Source: a bacterium
GTDB lineage: Bacteria; UBP6; UBA1177
Direction of reading: 5' to 3'
Length of the DNA stretch: 64,000 nt
Assembly: GCA_017538365.1 (NCBI GenBank)
Contig: JAFYIZ010000032.1
Coordinates: 25,493-89,492 of the forward strand
Part shown: piece by piece, positions 24,127-31,975 of the stretch
Layout of the letters: every line of letters begins with the position of its first letter
Position numbering within the stretch: position 1 is the stretch's first letter
Program-made: the position numbers and the translations under genes
Notes under the pieces: model-generated
Seen by the model: only the letters and a program-made list of their open reading frames with translations
Told to the model about the DNA's origin: nothing
Database searches by the model: none

Positions 24127-26172
24127 ATGTCGGATTTTATTTTTGAGATCGGTTACGAAGAGTTTCCTGCAAGTTTTATTCTTCCTTTCGTTTCCCAGCT
24201 TAAGGAAAAGATACTTTCAGACCTCGAAAAACAGAGGATAACCGTTGAAAACTGCAAAGAATTTTCGACTTGCTCAAGAACTGCTCTCGTCTGCACGGGG
24301 CTACCCGAAAGGCAGCCCGATGTCCGCGAAAAAGTCACGGGTGCACCGAAAAAAGTTGCGTTGAATCCTGACGGAACCCTTTCCAAAGCGGGCGAAGCAT
24401 TTTTGGCTAAGAACAAGATCACAGACTATTTCTTTGAAGATAGCGAAAAAGGCGAAGTCATCGCGGGATATGTTGAAGAGAAGGGAAAAGAGCTTTCTGA
24501 AGTTATCACTCCCGTCGTAAAAGCGGCACTACATGCTGCAAACTTCAAAAAAAGCATGCGCTGGGCTGACAATTCTTTTGCATTCGCAAGACCTATCAGA
24601 TGGATCCTTCTTTCGATCAACGGAAAGCCGGTCGAAGATGATTTTGAAGGGATAAAATTCTCGGTGACTTCATTCGGACACCGCTTCCTTTCAAACGGAG
24701 CTTTGCAGGTAAACGCGCAGAACTATTGCGAAATTCTTGAAGCTCACTACATTTTTGCAGATAGAGATAAAAGACGTGAATACATCAAATCAGAAGTTCT
24801 GAATAAGGCCTCCGAACTCGGACTCACGGCCAATATAGACGAGAATCTGCTTGATGAAGTTACCGACATGGTCGAATATCCGCATGTAGTCATCGGCAAC
24901 ATTCCCGAAAAATACAAAGATCTGCCGGTAGAACTCGTTGTCAAAGTCCTCAAAAAGGATCAGAGATACTTCACTCTCTGCGACAAAGATTCGAAAGTCG
25001 TCAAGTTCGCAAGCGTCCTCAACAACATTCCGCGTAACGATTCGCTCGTTGTCGAAGGAAACGAAAAAGTAGTATCTGCCCGTCTTTCCGATGCGGCGTT
25101 TTACTTCAACGACGACCTGAATAAAGACTTCGCAGCCCTTTACGAAAGGCTCAAAGGAGTCCTTTTCCAGAAGGATCTCGGAACTTACAGCGACAAAGTC
25201 AACAGGATTTGCGACATAGCTATGTTTATCGCAGACAAATACTTTCCACATCATATTTGTACTCTTCTTAACCTTAAGAAAGCAGGGGAAATGATCAAAA
25301 ACGACCTCGTAACTGGCGTTGTTTTTGAATTTCCCGACCTTCAGGGGATCATGGGCAGATATTATGCAAGACACGCAGGTTTTGAAAGCGATGTATGCGA
25401 AGCGATGTACGAGCACTACCTCCCGATAAACGCAGGAGACGAACTTCCGAAAACGGAGATCGGCACTATTTTGAGCATGGCTGATAAAATTGACACGATC
25501 GTCGGCGGATTCATGGCGGGAATGAAGCCCAGCGGCTCCAAAGACAAGTTCGCTATCCGCAGAAACGCGATCGGATTCCTCACCGTTGCACAGAATTACA
25601 GCCTCAATATCAAGGAAGTCGTCGATTTCGCATGGGAACTCGTTAAACCGCGCATCAAAAATCTGAAAGACGAGATGAAGCAGGAGATAATCGATTTTAT
25701 CGTTGCAAGATACAGCGCAGTTTTAAGTTTCGATACCCCTGTCATCCAGGCTGCAGCGGCACGTGACGCAGAACTTCCGAAAACAGTCGCAAAACGTGCA
25801 GAGACCATCGCAAGAGTCCTCAAGGAAAGCGACATTTCGGGCCTTGTCCAACTTTACAAACGCGGCTGCAACATACTGAAAAAACAGGAAGTCGTGCTCG
25901 GTGAAGTCAACGAATCGCTTTTCGAACAGGATGAAGAGAAAAAACTTTTCGCAGAAGTCTGCAAAGTCGAAAACGAGATAAAGACCATGAGCGACAACTT
26001 CGATATCGCGATGAAGATCCTCTCGCTCAAACCGGCGCTTGACGCATTTTTCGATGCTGTCTTCGTAATGCACGATGACCTCAAGATCAGAGCGAACAGA
26101 ATGAACCTCATCGGCAAAGTTACCGGTCTGGTCGCAGAACACATCGGTGAAATAAGCTTTTTGAATATTTAA
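24127..26172 (+). CDS. glyS: Glycyl-tRNA synthetase beta subunit
   Basis: The tRNA-binding beta subunit, 681 residues, normal length. It begins FIFEIGYEEFPASFILPF, contains the KSMRWADNSFAFARPIRWI and ADKIDTIVGGFMAGMKPSGSKD-type segments (HD-like region), and ends with the helical anticodon-binding part. GGAGG lies in the end of glyQ. It is 10 nt before lysS, so the three synthetase genes form one unit. Confidence 0.97.
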   Translation: MSDFIFEIGYEEFPASFILPFVSQLKEKILSDLEKQRITVENCKEFSTCSRTALVCTGLPERQPDVREKVTGAPKKVALNPDGTLSKAGEAFLAKNKITDYFFEDSEKGEVIAGYVEEKGKELSEVITPVVKAALHAANFKKSMRWADNSFAFARPIRWILLSINGKPVEDDFEGIKFSVTSFGHRFLSNGALQVNAQNYCEILEAHYIFADRDKRREYIKSEVLNKASELGLTANIDENLLDEVTDMVEYPHVVIGNIPEKYKDLPVELVVKVLKKDQRYFTLCDKDSKVVKFASVLNNIPRNDSLVVEGNEKVVSARLSDAAFYFNDDLNKDFAALYERLKGVLFQKDLGTYSDKVNRICDIAMFIADKYFPHHICTLLNLKKAGEMIKNDLVTGVVFEFPDLQGIMGRYYARHAGFESDVCEAMYEHYLPINAGDELPKTEIGTILSMADKIDTIVGGFMAGMKPSGSKDKFAIRRNAIGFLTVAQNYSLNIKEVVDFAWELVKPRIKNLKDEMKQEIIDFIVARYSAVLSFDTPVIQAAAARDAELPKTVAKRAETIARVLKESDISGLVQLYKRGCNILKKQEVVLGEVNESLFEQDEEKKLFAEVCKVENEIKTMSDNFDIAMKILSLKPALDAFFDAVFVMHDDLKIRANRMNLIGKVTGLVAEHIGEISFLNI

Positions 26173-26182
26173 GGAGACAAAA

Positions 26183-27715
26183 ATGGCTGAAAACAAAGCT
26201 CAGGAACCAAAAACCGTTCCGCAAATGGATGAAAACGAGATCATCGCCCGCAAAAAAGAGAAAGTAAATACACTGAGAGCAGAGGGGATCCACCCTTACG
26301 CAAACAGTTTTGCTCCCGATTCGACTGTCGAAAAGGTCGTTGAATACTGCAAAACACAGACCAAAGAAGAGCTTGAGCAGACTGGAAAACCGCTTGAATT
26401 CGCAGTTGCAGGCCGTATTATGTTCCTGCGCATCATGGGAAAACTCGCTTTCGCGAACCTCAAGGACGAAACGGGTTCGATCCAGATTCTTTTTGCAAAA
26501 GACTTCCTCGGTGAAGACTTCGCGAAATTCAAAAAGGCATTCGATGTCGGCGATATAGTCTGGGTAAAAGGCGAAGTTTTCGTTACGAGAACGGGCGAAT
26601 ACTCGATCCTGGCGCACAAAACCGAGCTCCTTACCAAAAATATCAGGCCGCTTCCCGAGAAATTTCACGGACTTACCGATAAAGAGCTCCGCTACAGACA
26701 GCGTTACCTTGACCTCATTATGAACGACGATGTCCGCGAAACTTTCAAAAAGAGAGTGAAGATCATCAATTTCATCAGAAACTACATGAATAACGCAGGT
26801 TTCATGGAAGTCGAAACTCCGATGATGCACCCCTTGGTAAGCGGCGCGGCGGCAAAACCCTTCATCACGCACCACAACGCGCTCGACATCCCGCTTTACA
26901 TGAGGATTGCTCCCGAGTGTTACCTCAAAAGGCTTCTTGTCGGCGGCCTCGGAAAAGTTTACGAGATCAACCGCAATTTCAGAAACGAAGGTATGGACCT
27001 CAAACATAACCCCGAATTCACGATGATGGAATTCTACTGGCCTTATGCAACCTATGAAGACCAGATCCGCTTCACGCAGGAAATGATCAGCAAGCTCTGC
27101 ATCGAGATCAACGGAACGACCGAAGTCGAATACGACGGAATGAAGATTGATTTCAAAACTCCGTGGAACAGAATGACAGTCGAAGAAAGCATAGTAAAAT
27201 CAGGCGTATGCACAGAAGATGATCTCAAAGACAGAGGAAAACTGATCGAGATAGGTGTTAAAAACGGTCTTGACAAAGCGACGCTTGAAGGAATGTCGAG
27301 ATACAAAATAATCATGGAATTCTTTGACAATTTCGTCGAAGAACACCTCATCCAGCCCACTTTCATCACCAAATATCCGACCGAAGTTAGCCCGCTCGCA
27401 CGCAGAAACGACGTAGATCCGGAATACACTGACAGATTCGAACTTTTCGTCGCAGGAAGAGAACTTTCCAACGCCTTCAGCGAGCTCAACGACCCGAAAC
27501 AGCAGTACGATTCGTTCGCAGCTCAGGTCGAAGCAAAGAAAGCAGGCGATGACGAGACCGTCGACATGGACAGCGACTACATCCGCGCTCTCGAATACGG
27601 AATGCCGCCGGCAGCTGGACAGGGCATCGGCATTGACAGACTCGTCATGCTCATGACCAATTCGCCGAGCATCCGTGATGTCATTCTTTTCCCCACAATG
27701 AAACCGGAAAAATAA
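26183..27715 (+). CDS. lysS: Lysyl-tRNA synthetase, class II
   Basis: The class II LysRS, 510 residues. An N-terminal OB-fold anticodon domain (VAGRIMFLRIMGKLAFANLK) is followed by the catalytic core: motif 1 FMEVETPMMHP, motif 2 RNFRNEGMDLKHNPEFTMME, and motif 3 GIGIDRLVMLMTN. FITKYPTEVSPLAR is the usual lysine-binding region. The start follows AAGGAGAC. It ends the glyQS-lysS unit; a repeat-rich gap separates it from the convergent EF-G-like gene. Confidence 0.97.
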   Translation: MAENKAQEPKTVPQMDENEIIARKKEKVNTLRAEGIHPYANSFAPDSTVEKVVEYCKTQTKEELEQTGKPLEFAVAGRIMFLRIMGKLAFANLKDETGSIQILFAKDFLGEDFAKFKKAFDVGDIVWVKGEVFVTRTGEYSILAHKTELLTKNIRPLPEKFHGLTDKELRYRQRYLDLIMNDDVRETFKKRVKIINFIRNYMNNAGFMEVETPMMHPLVSGAAAKPFITHHNALDIPLYMRIAPECYLKRLLVGGLGKVYEINRNFRNEGMDLKHNPEFTMMEFYWPYATYEDQIRFTQEMISKLCIEINGTTEVEYDGMKIDFKTPWNRMTVEESIVKSGVCTEDDLKDRGKLIEIGVKNGLDKATLEGMSRYKIIMEFFDNFVEEHLIQPTFITKYPTEVSPLARRNDVDPEYTDRFELFVAGRELSNAFSELNDPKQQYDSFAAQVEAKKAGDDETVDMDSDYIRALEYGMPPAAGQGIGIDRLVMLMTNSPSIRDVILFPTMKPEK

Positions 27716-27741
27716 TCAACAAATTTTAATTTCCATTCTTG

Positions 27742-27864
27742 CGCGCCGCAAAAATACCGTAATACCGTGATTACGTGATAACGTGATCCCGAAGGCGGCG
27801 CGTGATTCTAGAAAAAATCGGCGGCGGTCGTTATCCCGAGATTGCGAGTTTTGCCGCCGCCAAA
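27742..27864. repeat. GC-rich intergenic palindromic repeat, copy 2
   Basis: This stretch between lysS and the convergent EF-G-like gene contains GCGCGCCGC, repeated ACGTGAT units, GGCGGCG and a closing GCCGCCGCC. In reverse complement it aligns with the element at 19053-19156. Confidence 0.6.
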
Positions 27865-27876
27865 TAAAAAAATCCC

Positions 27877-27944
27877 CTCGCCTGCATTTGCTCCCTTCGC
27901 CACAATGGAGAAGGGGCGGGATGAGGTCGAGGGGGAAAAGGGTC
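27877..27944. repeat. Interspersed repeat of the CCCTT..GCCA.AATGGAG type, copy 1
   Basis: An imperfect palindrome with GCCACAATGGAGAAGGGG followed by GGGATGAGGTCGAGGGGG. A related copy with GCCATTATGGAGAGGG and GGGATGAGGT lies before the tmRNA gene at 63782-63853. Confidence 0.55.
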
Positions 27945-27949
27945 AAAAA

Positions 27950-30019
27950 CTATTCGTCTTTGTTGTCTTTGTTTGCTTCGTATTCTTCGATGATCTTCTT
28001 CTGGATGTCAGCAGGAACCTGTTCGTAGTGGTCGTATTTGATGGTGTAGGTTCCGCGGCCGTTTGTCATCGAACGGAGCTGCGTCGAATATCCGTGAACT
28101 TCTTTCAAAGGAACGAGCGCTTTGATGACGGTGAGTCTGCCTTCGCTCTCCATACCCTGCGGTTTACCGCGGCGGCTGGAGATATCGCCCATTACAGAGC
28201 CTGCGAATTCTTCAGGAACGGTGATCTTGATCTCGTAGATGGGTTCAAGAATGATCGGGTTAGCTCTCTTTACGGCGTCTTTGAAAGCCATCTGAGCAGC
28301 TTTTTTGAATGCGACTTCCTTACTGTCGACCGGGTGTTCCTTACCGTCGTTGAGTGTTACTTTGCAGTTGATGAATTTGCAGCCCGAAAGAACGCCTTCA
28401 GCGAGAACTTCGCGGATACCTTTTTCAACTGCGGGGATGAATCTGCCGGAGATTACGCCGCCGACGATAGCGTCAACGAATTCGAATTCGCTTTCGCTGT
28501 TCGGTTCGAGAACGATGTTGACTTCTGCGAATTCGCCCGATCCGCCCGACTGTTTTTTGTGGCGGTAACGTGCTTCCGCTTTTCCCTTGATCGTTTCTCT
28601 GTATGGGATTCTCGGTTCAAGTATTTTAACGTCAAGTCCGAACTGGTTCTTGATTTTCTTTGCCAGAACTTCGAGGTGAAGTTCGCCGAGACCGTCAACG
28701 AAAAGCTGTTTGAGCTCGGGATCGTTGACCATTCTGAAGGATGCGTCTTCGATCTGCATCTTTTTGATTGCAGCAGCGACTTTATCGGTATCTTCCTTCG
28801 AAGCACCTGCGAATGCGCCGCGGACGATAGCTTCAGGCCATTCAATGAGCGGGAACGGATAAACTTCAGCAGCTTTGTTGTCGGAGAACTGGTCGCCCGT
28901 TTTGCTGTTTTTGAGTTTAACGGTTACAGCGATCTGACCTGCAACGACGTTTTTGATCGGGAATCTGTCTTTGCCTCTCGTGTAGAAAAGCTGACCGAAT
29001 TTTTCAGCCGATGCAGAGGACATGTTGTAAACATCTGCGCCTTCTGCAAGGTTGCCCTGGAGAAGTTTGAACGCGTAGACTTCGCCGAACTGCGGGATCG
29101 AGTTGACTTTGAAGATGATACCTTTCGTTACGGAATCGTCGTTCGTGTCGATTTCGCCTTCGCCGAACTGCATGATTTTTCCTTCCGGTGACGGGAAGAA
29201 ATCAACTACTGAATCAAGAACGATGTCAACGCCGATGCCTTTGTTCGGAGCGCCGAAGAATACCGGATAGATAGTTCCGTTCGAGAAAGCCTTGTGGAGA
29301 CCGGTGTTGATTTCTTCTTCCGAAAGTGAACCTTCGTCAAAGTATTTGGTCATAAGCTCTTCATCGCTCTCTGCGACTGCTTCCATGAGCTTTTCCTTGA
29401 GTTCAGCAACTTTGTCTGCGAACTGAGCCGGGATCTCGCCTTCCGAAGCTCTTTTGCCGTTTGCGTATTTGACGAGTTTGCCTTTGAAAATGTCGATGAT
29501 CGAATCAGCGTTCTGGCCTGTTGCAGCCGGGTAGGTGATAGGAGCGAGCGAAATTTCGAGCTCTTTTGCGATGCTGTCGAAAGCCGATTCAAGGTTTATG
29601 TTGTCACGGTCTACTTCGTTGATGAAGAAAGCGATCGATTTTCCGAGTCTTTTTGCAAGTTTGAAAGCCTTTTCAGTTCCAGCGTCGATGCCGGTCGAGC
29701 CTTCAACTGTAAGAAGAGCCGCTTCGCAGAAAGGCATTGAAGCTGCAAGTTCGCCGCCGAAATCGAAGTATCCGGGAGTATCGATGAAGGTGAGGAGATT
29801 CTGTTTGTACTCAACGGAGTTGATTGATGCGGAAATTGAAATTCCTCTGTTCTTTTCTTCTTCGGTGAAGTCCGAAACGGTGTTGCCGTCAGTGACAGTT
29901 CCCTGTCTGTTGATTGCGCCTGCGTTGTAAAGCAGCGATTCTACGAGAGTCGTTTTTCCCGATGTGCCGTGTCCAGCGACACAGACGTTGCGTAAAGAGC
30001 TTTTGTTGAAATCAGCCAT
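27950..30019 (-). CDS. EF-G-like translational GTPase (type II / FusA2-like)
   Basis: A five-domain EF-G homologue, 689 residues. Walker A is GHGTSGKTTLVE, switch I ends NRGISISAS, and the DxxG motif is FIDTPGYFDFGGE. Two key positions differ from canonical EF-G: the switch II His is Tyr (DTPGY), as in the second EF-G group, and the G4 motif NKxD reads NEVD (FFINEVDRD). Domain IV is seen as RYRHKKQSGGSGEFAEV and domain V as YEIKITVPEEFAGSVMGDISSRRG. It is therefore likely a paralogue with an altered role rather than the main translocase. Start at ATG after AGGAGG. Confidence 0.88.
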   Translation of the reverse strand: MADFNKSSLRNVCVAGHGTSGKTTLVESLLYNAGAINRQGTVTDGNTVSDFTEEEKNRGISISASINSVEYKQNLLTFIDTPGYFDFGGELAASMPFCEAALLTVEGSTGIDAGTEKAFKLAKRLGKSIAFFINEVDRDNINLESAFDSIAKELEISLAPITYPAATGQNADSIIDIFKGKLVKYANGKRASEGEIPAQFADKVAELKEKLMEAVAESDEELMTKYFDEGSLSEEEINTGLHKAFSNGTIYPVFFGAPNKGIGVDIVLDSVVDFFPSPEGKIMQFGEGEIDTNDDSVTKGIIFKVNSIPQFGEVYAFKLLQGNLAEGADVYNMSSASAEKFGQLFYTRGKDRFPIKNVVAGQIAVTVKLKNSKTGDQFSDNKAAEVYPFPLIEWPEAIVRGAFAGASKEDTDKVAAAIKKMQIEDASFRMVNDPELKQLFVDGLGELHLEVLAKKIKNQFGLDVKILEPRIPYRETIKGKAEARYRHKKQSGGSGEFAEVNIVLEPNSESEFEFVDAIVGGVISGRFIPAVEKGIREVLAEGVLSGCKFINCKVTLNDGKEHPVDSKEVAFKKAAQMAFKDAVKRANPIILEPIYEIKITVPEEFAGSVMGDISSRRGKPQGMESEGRLTVIKALVPLKEVHGYSTQLRSMTNGRGTYTIKYDHYEQVPADIQKKIIEEYEANKDNKDE

Positions 30020-30124
30020 CTGTTCCTCCTATATTGGCTAAAAAAATAACAATTATCAGCTGTTAAGTCATTCCCGATGCCGGAAAACATTATGCCGGCA
30101 TAGAAAGTCCGCTAAAAGCGCGAA

Positions 30125-30152
30125 ATATTACTCTTTTTTTGATTTATTGCAA
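30125..30152 (-). promoter_or_regulatory. Promoter of the EF-G-like gene
   Basis: On the minus strand TTGCAA (30152-30147) and TAATAT (30130-30125) are 16 nt apart. The roughly 100-nt leader that follows contains the palindrome ATGCCGGCAT; no known leader element was recognised. Confidence 0.55.
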
Positions 30153-30178
30153 TTATTTTTTATTTTATGACGAAATAT

Positions 30179-30209
30179 GTCATTCTGGGCGTAGCGAAGA
30201 ATCTACGGG
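30179..30209. repeat. Interspersed palindromic repeat, half copy D
   Basis: GTCATTCTGGGCG followed by TAGCGAAGAATCTACGGG, a half element of the family at 9033-9089. The stop codon (TAG) of the minus-strand gene at 30203 lies in it. Confidence 0.7.
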
Positions 30210-30937
30210 TTTTTCAGTTTCAGTTTTTTGATTTTCTGCGTCAGTGTGTTGCGGTGGACGCTTAGGAATTCAGCCGTTTTCGAGACCGAGCCGCCGCAGT
30301 ATTTCAGCGCCTCTTCGATGAAAACTCCTTCGACCGAATCTATGAAAAGCTGGTATATTTTTCCTGCGTTCGATTCTTTGCCGAGGTCATCGAAAAGGTT
30401 TCCGATTTTAGCCCTTAAAATCTCGGTCGCGCTGTAGTTTGAAAGGATTTTTCCGATATTCTGGTAAGGCAGCAGTTTGTAGCCGTCTTCGGTGCCGACA
30501 ACCCGTTTGAGTTCCTGGATGTTGAACGGCCACCAGTAGGATGAAAGCAGATGAAGCGCGTCTTTTTCATACCAGCGCGTCGAGACTACGCCGCCTTCCT
30601 GAATGAAATATTCGATAAGTTCCGACATGTCGGCTTTTCTTTCACGAAGAGGCAGAAGCCAGAGCGAAGCAGAGAATTTTTCGGCACGCATATCGAAAAG
30701 AGCGCGGTTTTCGGTAATGAAAACAAGGCCGTTTTTTCTGAAATCCTCGATTTTTTTTACGCGGATGATGTTTTTTTCAGCTTCGTCTCTGCCTATTTTC
30801 GAGGCGATGAGCCCTGCCAGAAAGCCTTTTCCTGTTCCCGGTTCGCCGCCGATGAGATAAGTTCCTCCAGGCTCGGCGCTGCGCAGAAGTTTGCGCATCT
30901 CTTTTGCAGTTTCGCTTTGTCCAAGAATTTTCTTCAT
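30203..30937 (-). CDS. Reduced sigma-54-activator-like AAA protein with Fis-type HTH
   Basis: A 244-residue protein built like a bacterial enhancer-binding protein but shortened. Walker A is GGEPGTGKGFLA, a degenerate Walker B region is NGLVFITENR, then LLPLRERKADMSELIEYF and the WPFNIQELKRVV segment (WPxNxREL-like), and a C-terminal Fis-type helix-turn-helix (EALKYCGGSVSKTAEFLSVHRNTLTQKIKKL). The GAFTGA loop that contacts sigma-54 is missing, and about 60-70 residues are absent between Walker A and B. It is unlikely to activate sigma-54 promoters; it may be a DNA-binding regulator. The start overlaps the dus stop as ATGA. Confidence 0.8.
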   Translation of the reverse strand: MKKILGQSETAKEMRKLLRSAEPGGTYLIGGEPGTGKGFLAGLIASKIGRDEAEKNIIRVKKIEDFRKNGLVFITENRALFDMRAEKFSASLWLLPLRERKADMSELIEYFIQEGGVVSTRWYEKDALHLLSSYWWPFNIQELKRVVGTEDGYKLLPYQNIGKILSNYSATEILRAKIGNLFDDLGKESNAGKIYQLFIDSVEGVFIEEALKYCGGSVSKTAEFLSVHRNTLTQKIKKLKLKNP

Positions 30938-31845
30938 AATTTTATCTCAAAGAAATCTTCAATGATTTCAATAACTTTTTTAATATCGTTGTCGAGGTCG
31001 AAAATTGATTTTCTGAACTCGGCGCTTCCGTGAAATCCTGTCGAATACCAGGAAGCATGCCGTCTGATCATTGTGTGGGCGGTTTTCGTGTCGAGTTCCA
31101 TGTAATAGCGGAAATGTTTTGCCATCATCTCCTTTTTTTCTTCGTCACTTACCGTTTTGCCTTTAAGTTCGCGGAAGATCCACGGTTTCCCGAGTGCGCC
31201 GCGCCCGACCATGACTCCTGCGATCTTTGTTCCGCTGAATCTGTCGAGATCGCCAATCTGCCTGATGTCACCTGAATGAAAGACAGGAATCGGAAGTTTT
31301 TCGGCAAGTTCTATTGAAACATCGAAATCGCAGGTTCCGGCTGTAAACATATCTGTTCTGAGACGCGGGTGTATTGTGAGAAAGTCGGCTCCGTTGTCGA
31401 CCGCCTCGGCTGCACACCGCTCGTAATTCGGAGTCTTGAATCCTTTTCGTATCTTGACTGATATCGGAAGATCGGTGACTTTTCGTAGAGTTTTTACGAT
31501 TTTTCCAAGTCTTTCCGGGTCATCCATAAGAGCCGAGCCTGCCCGCGCCGCGACGACTTTTCTCACCGGACACCCTGCATTTATGTCAATTCCGGCAGGT
31601 TTTACCAGTTCCAGAATCTTTTCGGCAGCCTCTTTCATGACCTCGGGATCACCGCCGAAAAACTGCAGAAAAGTCTTAGGCTCGTTTTTGTCTATTTCTG
31701 AAAGTGAAATTGTTTTTCTGTTTCGCAGAGTAACTGCTTTTGCTGAAATCATCTCACTGAAACATGCGTCGGCACCGCCTTCATAGCAAAGCATCCTGAA
31801 TTCTTTTGAAGTTATTTCCGCGAGAGGGGCAAGATATATTTCCAA
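30934..31845 (-). CDS. tRNA-dihydrouridine synthase (DusB-like)
   Basis: A flavin enzyme that reduces uridine in the tRNA D-loop. The TIM-barrel start is EIYLAPLAEITSKEFRMLCY; the active Cys is in DINAGCPVRKVV, followed by GSALMDDPERL; FMN-binding residues are in HSGDIRQ and GVMVGRGALGKPWIF. The best start is a TTG at 31845 (minus strand), 7 nt after AGGCGG, giving 303 residues; an upstream ATG adds 24 non-conserved residues. It is coupled to the regulator gene downstream by a 4-nt overlap. Confidence 0.9.
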   Translation of the reverse strand: MEIYLAPLAEITSKEFRMLCYEGGADACFSEMISAKAVTLRNRKTISLSEIDKNEPKTFLQFFGGDPEVMKEAAEKILELVKPAGIDINAGCPVRKVVAARAGSALMDDPERLGKIVKTLRKVTDLPISVKIRKGFKTPNYERCAAEAVDNGADFLTIHPRLRTDMFTAGTCDFDVSIELAEKLPIPVFHSGDIRQIGDLDRFSGTKIAGVMVGRGALGKPWIFRELKGKTVSDEEKKEMMAKHFRYYMELDTKTAHTMIRRHASWYSTGFHGSAEFRKSIFDLDNDIKKVIEIIEDFFEIKL

Positions 31846-31916
31846 AACGCACCGCCTGAAAGATTGCACAAAAAACTGTGCTTTATAGCATAAAATCCGA
31901 TCACTGCAAATCTGCA

Positions 31917-31944
31917 TGGATTTTCCTGAAAAAACAACTATAAT
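31917..31944 (+). promoter_or_regulatory. Promoter of the kinase-SUMF1-CysN-PARG operon
   Basis: A perfect TATAAT (31939-31944), 16 nt after TGGATT (31917-31922). The pair is the same as in the S8 protease promoter (12719-12746). Confidence 0.6.
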
Positions 31945-31975
31945 GCTCTGCTTTTTTGTTTTTCAGAGGTTCGAT

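Noticed and set aside
27842..29191. Long plus-strand reading frame of 449 codons
   Set aside because: It is antisense to the EF-G-like gene, is rich in Phe/Val/Arg/Asp in the pattern of a shadow frame and has no ribosome site.
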